Part shown: positions 23,409 through 30,898 of the stretch, one piece after another | Layout: each line of letters starts with the position of its first letter | Position numbering within the stretch: position 1 is the first letter of the stretch | From: JAHJFW01 sp964595075 | GTDB lineage: Bacteria; Patescibacteriota; Patescibacteriia; 2-12-FULL-60-25 | Assembly: GCA_964595075.1 (NCBI GenBank) | Contig: CAZQNT010000007.1 | Location: 1-35,078, forward strand | Length of the DNA: 35,078 nt | Direction of reading: 5' to 3' | Notes under the pieces: generated by a model | Told to the model about the DNA's origin: nothing | The model's database searches: none | What the model saw: the letters and a program-made list of their open reading frames with translations, nothing else | Position numbers and translations under genes: made by a program

Positions 23409-24584
23409 ATGCCGCGACATATTGCCGAACACCTTCGCATTCCGTTTGAATTTTCTTCAGGCGATGGTTGTTTTTTGATTGACGCGAAAGGCGAAAAGTA
23501 TCTGGATTTCATCGGCGGGTGGTGCGTGGCGACTGTGGGATGGAAGAACAAAGAAATGGCAGAGGCGATTACTCGGCAGGCACGAGTGGGGACGTACATT
23601 CCCCCGCTACTTCGATATACGCCGCAGGAAAGGTTGGCGAAGCGGCTCACGGAATTGGCGCCGGGAAAATTATCGCGGGTTTATCGCGCAACGAGCGGTT
23701 CCGAAGCCGTGGAGTTCGCTATAAAATGCGCGCGAGCGGCGACAGGAAAACCGACGATCGTTTCAATCGACGGCGTGTATCACGGACACACTTACGGAGC
23801 CGCGTCCGTTGGAGACGCCTGCCGAAAAAAAATGGAGCCGTGTCTCCCGGGATTCATCAAACTGCCCATGCCGAAAAACGCGGAAGACGGTCGGAAGGTT
23901 GCTACGGAATTTGAAAAGCTGGCGCGGACTCGCGGCGATATCGCGGCTTTCATGAGTGAACCGGTTTGGACTAACGCCGGATGTTTTATCCCGCCGGACG
24001 GTTTCTATCAGGAAATCCAACGCATCTGCCGACGCTACGGCATCCTACTCGCAATGGACGAGGTCGCGACCGGATTCGGACGATGCGGACGGCTTTTCGC
24101 GAGCGAACTCTGTGATCTGAAGCCGGATATTTTGTGCATCGGCAAAGCGTTCACCGGAGGATACGCGACCATGGGCGCTACGCTCGTAACAGAATCCGTA
24201 TATAGAGGCAGCCGCGGCATTCCGGATTACTCAACATTCGGCTGGCTGCCGCAAGATTTGGCCGCGACCGAGAAGAATGTGGAAATGATAGTGCGAGACC
24301 GACTTGCGGACAACTCGCGCGATGTCGGTGATTATTTATTGAAAGAACTGCAACCTCTGACTAAACTCCGCAAAATAAAAGAAGTGCGAGGGATTGGACT
24401 CCTCTTCGGTATCGAGTTCCGTATGCCGATAGCCGCACTCATTGCCGCGTCATGTTATAGAAAAGGATTGCTCGTAACTCTCTCCGACGCGAACACGCTG
24501 TTCTTCTCTCCACCGCTCGCGCTCACAAAAAAACTTGCCAAACGAGGCGCCGATATATTGAAACGCGCTTGCGGAGTACGATGA
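23409..24584 (+). CDS. Class III PLP-dependent aminotransferase
   Basis: A fold-type I aminotransferase of the acetylornithine/GABA/glutamate-1-semialdehyde group, 391 residues. Signature pieces: ATSGSEAVEFAIKCAR (phosphate loop), DGVYHGHTYGA, the PLP-ring aspartate D217 in AMDEVATGFGR and the Schiff-base lysine K246 in IGKAFTGGYATMGA, then GIGLLFGIEF near the C-terminus. Substrate cannot be fixed. Acetylornithine aminotransferase is the closest in feel, but no arginine-pathway genes are nearby, and a role in making an amino sugar or another surface component is equally open. No SD; a -10 box six bases before the ATG suggests leaderless mRNA. Confidence 0.9.
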   Translation: MPRHIAEHLRIPFEFSSGDGCFLIDAKGEKYLDFIGGWCVATVGWKNKEMAEAITRQARVGTYIPPLLRYTPQERLAKRLTELAPGKLSRVYRATSGSEAVEFAIKCARAATGKPTIVSIDGVYHGHTYGAASVGDACRKKMEPCLPGFIKLPMPKNAEDGRKVATEFEKLARTRGDIAAFMSEPVWTNAGCFIPPDGFYQEIQRICRRYGILLAMDEVATGFGRCGRLFASELCDLKPDILCIGKAFTGGYATMGATLVTESVYRGSRGIPDYSTFGWLPQDLAATEKNVEMIVRDRLADNSRDVGDYLLKELQPLTKLRKIKEVRGIGLLFGIEFRMPIAALIAASCYRKGLLVTLSDANTLFFSPPLALTKKLAKRGADILKRACGVR

Positions 24585-24618
24585 CAAATTTATTATTTAC
24601 GCGCTTTATCCCGTCCGA

Positions 24619-24740
24619 TCCTCCCACTTTAGCAAAGGGGGAGTTAGAGGGGGTTATGAACCGTGAAGAAATTTTCCAATTGGATTTGACTATTCACATT
24701 TCATAACTCCTCCTAACCTCCTCTTATCTTAAGAGGAGGG
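24619..24740. repeat. Inverted pair of C-rich palindromic repeats (second family)
   Basis: The arm TCCTCCCACTTTAGCAAAGGGGGAG...GGGTTATGAA (24619-24660) and the arm TCATAACTCCTCC...TTATCTTAAGAGGAGGG (24701-24740) face each other across 40 bases. Each contains its own hairpin. It lies in the gap between the aminotransferase and the small basic protein gene. Confidence 0.85.
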
Positions 24741-24765
24741 ATATGAGGGAAACGCGTTAGTTCTA

Positions 24766-24807
24766 AAATTATCAAATTTCTTTCGATCGAAAGAAATTTG
24801 ATAATTT
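24766..24807. repeat. 42-bp perfect loopless palindrome upstream of a small gene
   Basis: The 21 bases 24766-24786 (AAATTATCAAATTTCTTTCGA with its last base at 24786) are the exact complement of 24787-24807. The right half carries a -10-like GATAAT (24800-24805), nine bases before ATG 24815; by symmetry the left half carries one facing the other way. It could be an operator overlapping the promoter, or a cruciform. Confidence 0.9.
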
Positions 24808-24814
24808 ACAACCT

Positions 24815-25003
24815 ATGCCCAAACACCGATCATACAAAACCGCGCAAGAAAAGGACCGACGAACCGTCGTACGAATAAACGTGCGCGATATTGAGAAAAA
24901 AATCCGCAAACCGCACGCGCCGGCGACGAAGATCCACGCGTCAAAAAAAATCTACCGAAGAAAAGCGAAGCATCAAAAAAGAAACGGCGAAATGTCATTC
25001 TAG
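24815..25003 (+). CDS. Small very basic protein (62 residues)
   Basis: MPKHRSYKTAQEKDRRTVVR at the N-terminus and IYRRKAKHQKRNGEM near the end: about a third of residues are Lys, Arg or His. No membrane helix. No family is recognised, but size and charge suggest a nucleic-acid or ribosome-binding protein. The ATG lies eight bases after the 42-bp palindrome, with no SD. Its last nine bases overlap the convergent membrane protein gene. That it is a real gene rests on the upstream signal and start position, so confidence is moderate. Confidence 0.55.
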   Translation: MPKHRSYKTAQEKDRRTVVRINVRDIEKKIRKPHAPATKIHASKKIYRRKAKHQKRNGEMSF

Positions 25004-25831
25004 TTTGTTTCTCTTTTTTCTCCGTGCGATGCTCGTGACAAGTTTTCCGATGCACGCGATCAGAAGCAATGCGACGCCTGCCAGCATAATTATTCCAAAT
25101 ACGCCGTTCAATTCCTTCAAACTCGGTTTTAAAACAGTCATCATATTGCTAGTGACCGCGCCTAAGGTGGCTTCCGTGGTCGGGGTTTTCATTACAGCAG
25201 GCCCTTCCTGGATGCCAAATAAAAACGTTATTGCAAATCCCGGAAACGCGGCTATGAGCATAATGATAGCCGGACTGATCAAGCGGCCGAATCCGCGGGA
25301 AAAAAATGCTGTGAGCAAAAGTAAGAACGCGGCGGCGACAGCAAGATAGAAAAAAATCTTTTCAATCAGCAAATGCGTATCTTTGGTTATGAAACGTAAC
25401 GGCTGAGCGCTTTCCAACAACTGCTTTCGCATTTCGTCATTGGAAGCGAGCGCGGCCAAACCTTCCGGGCCTCCTTGATACAGCGGTTCGACCAGCCGAC
25501 TAAAAAATGCGATGCGCGCCTCTGCAGGCGATGATTCGGCGGCAATAAAATCCTCCTCTGTCACATAAAAATTCAGTGCCGGAATGGGCTGATAGTTTTT
25601 TTGCCCGCTTTGCTTCAATTTCGCTCTTATCGTTTTGAATTCCGTCGTATCATCAAGCCCGTTCCTGCTAAACGCTGTCGCAACTCCCACGCTCATAATA
25701 CGCACCGCCCGTTCCTCGCCTGTCAGCCAAGATAGGGAATAAGCTAAAAGAGCGGCGGAGCACGCAATAAGCGCCAATATTCCTGCCAACCATTTGGCGT
25801 CTTTGTGCCAATGCGATGACTGCTTGTTCAT
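24995..25831 (-). CDS. Membrane protein with a large outside loop (278 residues)
   Basis: No family is recognised. One membrane helix at about residues 14-36, then about 125 polar residues expected on the outside (ERAVRIMSVGVATAFSRNGL, LNFYVTEEDFIAAESSPAEA). Three more helices follow at about 162-182, 190-212 and 245-268, with a basic C-terminus (IARRKKRNKLE). Start: ATG 25831 lies six bases after a TATACT box, giving a leaderless mRNA. The frame remains open upstream but is then antisense to the next gene. It is divergent from the 25958 gene with overlapping promoters. Confidence 0.78.
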   Translation of the reverse strand: MNKQSSHWHKDAKWLAGILALIACSAALLAYSLSWLTGEERAVRIMSVGVATAFSRNGLDDTTEFKTIRAKLKQSGQKNYQPIPALNFYVTEEDFIAAESSPAEARIAFFSRLVEPLYQGGPEGLAALASNDEMRKQLLESAQPLRFITKDTHLLIEKIFFYLAVAAAFLLLLTAFFSRGFGRLISPAIIMLIAAFPGFAITFLFGIQEGPAVMKTPTTEATLGAVTSNMMTVLKPSLKELNGVFGIIMLAGVALLLIACIGKLVTSIARRKKRNKLE

Positions 25832-25837
25832 TATATG

Positions 25838-25866
25838 AGTATATCGCAAGTACAATGATTTGACAG
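25838..25866 (-). promoter_or_regulatory. Promoter of the 24995-25831 gene (leaderless)
   Basis: On the minus strand: CTGTCA (25866-25861), 17-base spacer, TATACT (25843-25838), six bases before ATG 25831. Its -35 lies on top of the plus-strand TTGACA of the divergent gene. Confidence 0.6.
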
Positions 25867-25888
25867 GAATGCCAAAAATTGATACGAA
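25860..25888 (+). promoter_or_regulatory. Promoter of the 25958 gene
   Basis: TTGACA (25860-25865), 17-base spacer, TACGAA (25883-25888). The leader of about 60 bases has a small hairpin (CCCTGC-G-GCAGGG) and an SD. Confidence 0.45.
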
Positions 25889-25957
25889 ATAACGTCCTTT
25901 CGAACCCCTGCGGCAGGGAAAGCCGTGGACTTTCAACAGTAAGGATGAGGAAAAGAA

Positions 25958-26329
25958 ATGCCGCTCATTCGCATCGAGAACTACCCGAGAGACCAGCAAG
26001 GCCCCTACGCCGGACTCATCAATAACATCGCGATCGCACTGCGAGTCGCGTTCGTGATTGCCGAAGTGCCATTCATCAAGGTGCAGGACGTCACCGTGGT
26101 CGCTGGCGGGATGCAGCTCAACACGGCGGACACGACGCTCATGGTGGTGGTAGAAGGCCTGTTCGACCGACCCGAACGGACCAAAAATGTGCGGGATCGG
26201 CTTGCCACCTGTCTCGCAAGGCACGCGAAGTTGAACCTTCCAGCAGACTGGAGTGTGAAGGTTTTAGTCAAGCGCTTCAACCCCGAGAAAGACTCATTCG
26301 TCGAGCTCAAATCCGACTGGAAGGAGTAG
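25958..26329 (+). CDS. Tautomerase-like small protein (123 residues)
   Basis: The sequence begins MPLIRIENYPRD, with a proline directly after the initiator Met, as in 4-oxalocrotonate tautomerase/MIF-type enzymes where this Pro becomes the catalytic N-terminus. Two beta-alpha-beta-like halves are visible: VPFIKVQDVTVVAGGMQL and TLMVVVEGLFDRPERTKNV, followed by helix VRDRLATCLARHAKLNL and strand WSVKVLVKRFNPE. The match is by shape, not by an exact motif, so function is tentative. Start is backed by GGATGAGGAAAAG upstream (SD GAGG). Its last codons contain AAGGAG, which serves as SD for a 14-codon frame just downstream. SD-led orphan group; followed by a terminator. Confidence 0.65.
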   Translation: MPLIRIENYPRDQQGPYAGLINNIAIALRVAFVIAEVPFIKVQDVTVVAGGMQLNTADTTLMVVVEGLFDRPERTKNVRDRLATCLARHAKLNLPADWSVKVLVKRFNPEKDSFVELKSDWKE

Positions 26330-26331
26330 CA

Positions 26332-26376
26332 ATGCAGCGCATCGCAGAGCTCCTCGGTCTGCCCACGTGTGAGTGA
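26332..26376 (+). CDS. Possible 14-residue micro-ORF
   Basis: ATG 26332 sits two bases after the previous TAG stop, and AAGGAG lies five bases upstream, the best SD in the window. It would encode MQRIAELLGLPTCE and end with TGA, just before a terminator. It may be a coupled small peptide or chance. Confidence 0.35.
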   Translation: MQRIAELLGLPTCE

Positions 26377-26381
26377 ATGAC

Positions 26382-26439
26382 TCGGCGCATCTAGCGCGGC
26401 AAAGAGCAAACTCGCTCTACGCCGTCGGGTGCGCTTTTT
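26382..26439 (+). terminator. Branched terminator after the 25958 gene
   Basis: Outer stem GGCGCAT/GGTGCGC, an inner stem GCGGC/GCCGT and a hairpin AGAGC-AAACTC-GCTCT, then TTTTTG. Downstream 26440-26616 holds only a weak frame and no other feature that I can support. Confidence 0.7.
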
Positions 26440-26616
26440 GTTTATTCAAAAATTTGTCAATTCCCAAAAACTAAGCAAACAAATGGGCTACATGGACTAT
26501 TTTGTTTTGTATGTGAATAATCTCGACTCCCGCGCAGCCAATCTTTATGCTTGCTCCATGCTCATCTTGAAGCTATGCCGCCGCATCGATCCCTATCTCG
26601 CCAATCTAACTGACAA

Positions 26617-26925
26617 TTAGCTTTTGGCTTTGCGCGCCAAACTGTATGCCGTATCCATGAATCGATAATTCAATCTTGTTAACGTCACAGACAATTGCCG
26701 CTTGAGTTGCCCTCGTCCATTTCCTACTTTGAGATATCTTTCTCGTCGTTCCGCCTCGTATTGCGACGGGTAAGCTTCATAGTAAAGGATTCTAAGTGGA
26801 CGTCGACTCTTCGTTGAATCAGCTCGTCCAGCACAATGATCTTTCCAGCGTTGTCGTAGATCTTTCGTAGATTCGACATACAGCATTCGATCAACTTCGC
26901 TGAATAGAACGTAAACGTAATGCAT
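26617..26925 (-). CDS. GIY-YIG superfamily endonuclease-like protein
   Basis: A 102-residue single-domain protein of the UPF0213/YhbQ type. The N-terminus MHYVYVLFSEVDRMLYVEST matches the family start, where YVYVL is the GIY strand. The next motif is LYVES instead of LYIGS/LYIGY, so the glycine of YIG is replaced by glutamate. Further on DLRQRWKDH and RPLRILYYEAY, then ERRERYLK with the catalytic-type Glu, are conserved. The C-terminus is longer than usual (LTRLNYRFMDTAYSLARKAK). Start: ATG 26925; no SD and no clear promoter. It may be a house-cleaning DNA-binding protein, or it may have lost nuclease activity. It is next to tRNA-Glu and separated from it by a terminator. Confidence 0.82.
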   Translation of the reverse strand: MHYVYVLFSEVDRMLYVESTKDLRQRWKDHCAGRADSTKSRRPLRILYYEAYPSQYEAERRERYLKVGNGRGQLKRQLSVTLTRLNYRFMDTAYSLARKAKS

Positions 26926-26986
26926 ATATATACCGCTACCATTAATTACGTTGGTCGTCCAGCGTATTGAGCGAACACGTAGACAA

Positions 26987-27020
26987 CAAAACAACCAGCA
27001 TATATATACTGGTTGTTTTG
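26987..27020 (-). terminator. Terminator of tRNA-Glu (symmetrical)
   Basis: CAAAACAACCAG (26987-26998) pairs exactly with CTGGTTGTTTTG (27009-27020) around CATATATATA. The T-run works for transcripts coming from tRNA-Glu on the minus strand; the structure could also act in the plus direction. Confidence 0.7.
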
Positions 27021-27104
27021 ACCGAGATGACCTCGACTTAGCGATATGGTGGTTGGGCGAAGCTTAGCTTCGATCTCCAATCCGCAGAGCCGAGCTGAGC
27101 TCGG

Positions 27105-27179
27105 TGGTAGCCCCTAGGAGAATCGAACTCCTGTTAACGGCTTGAAAAGCCGCTGTCCTAACCGTTAGACGAAGGGGCC
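27105..27179 (-). tRNA. tRNA-Glu (anticodon UUC)
   Basis: On the minus strand a 75-base cloverleaf: acceptor GGCCCCT/AGGGGCT, D arm GTCTAACGGTTAGGAC, anticodon arm GCGGC-TTTTCAA-GCCGT with UUC, T arm GGAGTTCGATTCTCC, and an encoded CCA end. The first acceptor pair is G-U. Confidence 0.97.
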
Positions 27180-27247
27180 ACGTAAAACCAACTCTGTTGG
27201 TCACGTGGCACGGCCGCGAATCAACAAGTGTAAGCCACGCGACGCGG

Positions 27248-27276
27248 ACGATATCGAAAATACTGCGTTTCGTCAA
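27248..27276 (-). promoter_or_regulatory. Promoter of tRNA-Glu
   Basis: On the minus strand: TTGACG (27276-27271), 17-base spacer, TATCGT (27253-27248). The predicted precursor leader is about 60 bases, to be removed by RNase P. Confidence 0.6.
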
Positions 27277-27331
27277 GGAAAAAGCAATGAAATAAATAAG
27301 AGCATACATCCGACCGCTGGGATCGTTTTCG

Positions 27332-27340
27332 TGATACAAT
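27332..27340 (+). promoter_or_regulatory. Extended -10 promoter of the cation efflux operon
   Basis: TGA-TACAAT (27332-27340), eleven bases before ATG 27352. No good -35; near-leaderless. Confidence 0.55.
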
Positions 27341-27351
27341 TTTTATTGATT

Positions 27352-28311
27352 ATGATTGAAATTATTCTTTTGGTCGTTGGCTTTGTAGTCATAGCTAAAT
27401 CCGCAAATTGGTTTATCGAGGCGGCTATGCAAATCAGCCGCATTACAGGACTCTCGCAAGTCTTTATCGGCTTAACGATCTTTGCTATCGGCACCTCGGC
27501 GCCAGAGCTTGCCGTCAATCTCACTTCGGTTTCGAAAAATCTGTTGGAACTTCCGCTTGGCAACATATTGGGAAGCAATATCGCCAATCTTCTGCTCGTA
27601 TTGGGTGTCGCGGCGCTGATCCGCACAGTGCCGATAAAACGCGACACTCTGCGCATCGGATTTCCGCTCAATCTACTGGCGATTCTGCTTGTAGCCGTTC
27701 TTGCGAGCGGTCGCGCGGCTTTCCCGCTAATCATCAATAATCTTTCGCGCCTCGACGGACTCATGTTGCTGGGAGGTTTAAGCGCTTACATATACTACGC
27801 GCTTACCATGGCGAAACGAACGCGTTCAAAACATGGCGCGTTAAATAAAAAACAACTTTTGTTCTCTATTCTGACTTTTGTAGTTTCATTGGCAGGGCTT
27901 ATTGCTGGCGCGAACTGGATAGTGCGCGGCGCGACTTTTCTTTCTCACGTCTTCAATCTTTCGGAACATTTTATAGGACTTAGCATCGTGGCACTCGGCA
28001 CGTCGCTCCCAGAACTCGCCGCGACTGTCGCCGGATTGCTCAAGGGCCGCACTGAACTCGTAATCGGAAACATCGTTGGATCAAACCTCATAAATATATT
28101 TCTCGTTCTTGGCCTTACTGCGCTCATGCACCCTCTTCCAATTCAAATCTCACAATTCTACGACATGGCCGCAGTCGCGCTTTCCACAATTTTAGTATGG
28201 TTGCTGATAATGTTTCGCAAACCGAGGGCGCTCTCTCGCATGGGCGGCATCATTTGCATTTTGAGTTACGCCGCATATATTGCATTGCGTTTGACGTTTC
28301 AACCTATTTAA
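27352..28311 (+). CDS. Ca2+/Na+ antiporter, CaCA family (YrbG-like)
   Basis: An inner-membrane cation exchanger of 319 residues with about ten membrane helices. The two inverted alpha-repeats carry the signature ion-binding motifs FAIGTSAPELAVNLTS and VALGTSLPELAATVAG, each followed by a GNILGSNIANLLLVLG / GNIVGSNLINIFLVLG helix. These acid residues coordinate Ca2+ in NCX_Mj-type proteins. Start: ATG 27352 follows an extended -10 box; the open frame continues upstream but is polar and lies over the tRNA-Glu promoter. The stop is one base before the ATPase ATG, so the two genes are translated as a unit and probably both export Ca2+. Confidence 0.92.
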   Translation: MIEIILLVVGFVVIAKSANWFIEAAMQISRITGLSQVFIGLTIFAIGTSAPELAVNLTSVSKNLLELPLGNILGSNIANLLLVLGVAALIRTVPIKRDTLRIGFPLNLLAILLVAVLASGRAAFPLIINNLSRLDGLMLLGGLSAYIYYALTMAKRTRSKHGALNKKQLLFSILTFVVSLAGLIAGANWIVRGATFLSHVFNLSEHFIGLSIVALGTSLPELAATVAGLLKGRTELVIGNIVGSNLINIFLVLGLTALMHPLPIQISQFYDMAAVALSTILVWLLIMFRKPRALSRMGGIICILSYAAYIALRLTFQPI

Positions 28312-28312
28312 T

Positions 28313-30898
28313 ATGACCAAAACGAATAACGCGATCCGTCAACGCACCAAGCGACCATTTTGGTCCATTTCCGCAATAGAGACTCTTGCCGAACTTCACA
28401 CGAAGGAAACCGGCCTTACGAATAAAGAAGCGGAAAAACGACTGTCTGAATTTGGACAAAACTCGATTCAAGAAAAAACGCGTCTCGCGCGAACGACGAT
28501 AGTCTTAAATCAATTCCGAAGTCCGTTGATCCTTATTCTTCTGGTTGCTGGCGTTGTTACACTCGTTATCGGCAAATTCGTCGATGCGGCTTTCATTATG
28601 TTGGCGCTCTCCGTCAATACGGCGCTTGGATACTGGCAGGAAAACAAAGCCGAATCCGTACTCGAAGAATTGCGCGCTTACATTCGCACGCAAGTTCGAG
28701 TACTGCGTGAAGATCAGGAACGTGAAATAGACGCGACTGCGCTCGTACACGGCGATATCATCCATCTTACTACCGGCAATCGAATACCGGCTGATGCGCG
28801 TATTATTTCCGCCAATCGGCTCGGCATTGATGAGGCGATCTTAACAGGTGAATCGCTTCCGGTACAAAAAACGCCGCGTCCCGTTGAATCATCGGCTGCG
28901 CTTGCCGATCGAACATCAATGCTTTATGGAGGAACACTGGTCGTTGACGGATATGCCACAGCCGTCGTAACCGCGACCGGCGAAAACACCGAATTCGGAC
29001 GCATCGCTTCGCTTGCCACGAAACAACAACGCGAACCCACTCCCCTGCAACGCGCCGTAGCTCGATTTGCGGGATGGATCGGGCTTATCATAGGAATAGG
29101 AACTATAACGCTTTTCGTTAGCGGCGTATTCAGCGGCATAGCTCTCAAAGAAATGTTCGTAATCGCCGTAGCGGTTGCCGTGTCAGCTGTTCCCGAAGGA
29201 TTACCGATCGCTGTTACAGTGATACTCGCGGTCGGCGTGGAACGTTTGGCGAAAAAAAAGGGGGTGGTCCGAAAAATGCTGGCAGCGGAAACTCTCGGCT
29301 CGACCACTGTAATCCTTACCGATAAAACCGGAACGCTTACTGAAGCTCGGCTGACGCTTGCGGCAGTGCTTCCGATTTCCGACGCGCCCGCCAGTGATGA
29401 AGAACTGCTTACCGCCGCGCTCGTGAACACTGATGTCGTGATTGAAAATCCCGACGCGCCGATTCATGAGTGGCGGCTATTCGGAAGTCCATTGGAAACG
29501 GCCATTATTCAAGCGGCGGGAAGCAAAGGAATAAGTCTTCGAGACTTCGAAACACGACACAAAATACTCGATCGTATCCCGTTCAATTCAACGAACAAAT
29601 ACTCGGTAACAATGCTACGAAATTCCGACGGCGACTTTTCCGTAATGCTTGGAGCGCCTGAAATCATTCTTGAATCCTGCAAATTGGAGGCGAAAGAAAA
29701 AAATCGAATTCTTAAAGAGATCGATCGTCGCGCCGAATCAGGCGAACGCCTGCTTGGAGTTGCGCGACGAGCTGGTGCGCGAGATATGACGTCGCCTCAT
29801 ATCTTTCTTGGCATACTTGCTTTCCGAGATCCAATTCGTTCTGGCGTAAAAACAGCGATCGAACGCATGACCGCTTCCGGAGTCCAGACCGTAATAGTTA
29901 CAGGCGACCATCGTGGGACGGCCGCGTTCGTGGCGCGCGAACTTGGGATACTCGACGGTCGCAAACTCGTCATTACCGGCTACGAACTAGCGAATATGAA
30001 ATCCGGCGACATTATTTCGCGCTTGAAAAAAATCGCCGTTTTCGCGCGTGTTTCGCCGGAACAAAAAGTACAAATCCTCAACCTCTACAAAAAACGCGGT
30101 GACATAGTAGCGGTCACGGGCGACGGAGTGAACGACGGTCCGGCGCTTAAAGCCGCGGACATCGGAGTCGCGGTCGGAGCTGGAAGCGAAGTCGCTAAAG
30201 CCGCGTCAGATCTTGTTTTAATGGACAATAATTTCGAAACTCTTGTGGCGGCCATCGAGGAAGGACGCCTAATAATAGCCAACATCCGAAAAGTAATCGT
30301 ATATTTGCTTTCAAACGCCATGGACGAAATCTTTCTCATCGGAGGATCGCTTCTCGCCGGTCTCGCGCTCCCAATCAACGCGCTGCAAATTCTTTTTATA
30401 AACTTTTTCTCTGACAGTTTTCCAGCGATAGCGTACGCGTTCGAGACGGAAGCGGACATCCACACACGAACCAAGCGCGGCACGCGCGCCGTCATCGACG
30501 CTGACACTACAGCGCTCATCTTATTCGTCGGTTTCATCGGAAGCGCCGTTCTCTTTCTCGCGTACTTCGCATTAATCAACCTCGGCTTCCCGATCGAAAC
30601 GGTTCGCACGTTCATATTCTCGTCTTTTTCGATCCATTCGCTAATCGTGGCATTCTCCTTGCGGAGCATAAAAAAACGCCTCGGAACATTTCCGATTTTT
30701 TCAAACCGCCTCCTGACAATTGGCGTGTGTTTCGGAATAGGCCTTACGCTTGCGGCGATCTATGTTCCGTTCATGCAAAACATACTGAAAACCTCGGCAT
30801 TGCCGCTTACTTGGCTTGTAGGAGTCTTTCTTCTAGCTACGTTTAACGTCGCGCTTGTAGAAGCGGTCAAGTGGCGATTCCGTTCTCGCCGCGCATAA
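28313..30898 (+). CDS. P-type cation-transporting ATPase (P2 type, likely Ca2+)
   Basis: An ATP-driven cation pump of 861 residues. N-terminal cation ATPase domain (LTNKEAEKRLSEFGQNSI), actuator motif TGES (178-181), PEGLP in helix M4, phosphorylation motif DKTGTLTE with D337, nucleotide-domain pieces RIPFNSTNKYSVTML and TGDHRGTA, and hinge GDGVNDGPALKAADIGVAVG. Helix M5/M6 sites SNAMDE and INFFSDSFPA retain the Asn/Asp pattern of SERCA-like Ca2+ pumps, so Ca2+ (possibly Mn2+) is favoured over Na+/K+. Four C-terminal helices complete the fold. Follows the CaCA antiporter with one base between. The 3' end overlaps convergent trmD by 32 bases. Confidence 0.93.
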   Translation: MTKTNNAIRQRTKRPFWSISAIETLAELHTKETGLTNKEAEKRLSEFGQNSIQEKTRLARTTIVLNQFRSPLILILLVAGVVTLVIGKFVDAAFIMLALSVNTALGYWQENKAESVLEELRAYIRTQVRVLREDQEREIDATALVHGDIIHLTTGNRIPADARIISANRLGIDEAILTGESLPVQKTPRPVESSAALADRTSMLYGGTLVVDGYATAVVTATGENTEFGRIASLATKQQREPTPLQRAVARFAGWIGLIIGIGTITLFVSGVFSGIALKEMFVIAVAVAVSAVPEGLPIAVTVILAVGVERLAKKKGVVRKMLAAETLGSTTVILTDKTGTLTEARLTLAAVLPISDAPASDEELLTAALVNTDVVIENPDAPIHEWRLFGSPLETAIIQAAGSKGISLRDFETRHKILDRIPFNSTNKYSVTMLRNSDGDFSVMLGAPEIILESCKLEAKEKNRILKEIDRRAESGERLLGVARRAGARDMTSPHIFLGILAFRDPIRSGVKTAIERMTASGVQTVIVTGDHRGTAAFVARELGILDGRKLVITGYELANMKSGDIISRLKKIAVFARVSPEQKVQILNLYKKRGDIVAVTGDGVNDGPALKAADIGVAVGAGSEVAKAASDLVLMDNNFETLVAAIEEGRLIIANIRKVIVYLLSNAMDEIFLIGGSLLAGLALPINALQILFINFFSDSFPAIAYAFETEADIHTRTKRGTRAVIDADTTALILFVGFIGSAVLFLAYFALINLGFPIETVRTFIFSSFSIHSLIVAFSLRSIKKRLGTFPIFSNRLLTIGVCFGIGLTLAAIYVPFMQNILKTSALPLTWLVGVFLLATFNVALVEAVKWRFRSRRA

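Noticed and set aside
25832..26224. N-terminal extension of the minus-strand membrane protein
   Set aside because: It is antisense to the 25958 gene and passes through the divergent promoters; the leaderless ATG at 25831 fits better.
26429..26620. 63-residue frame after the branched terminator
   Set aside because: It begins with GTG inside the terminator stem, has no SD and no recognisable features.
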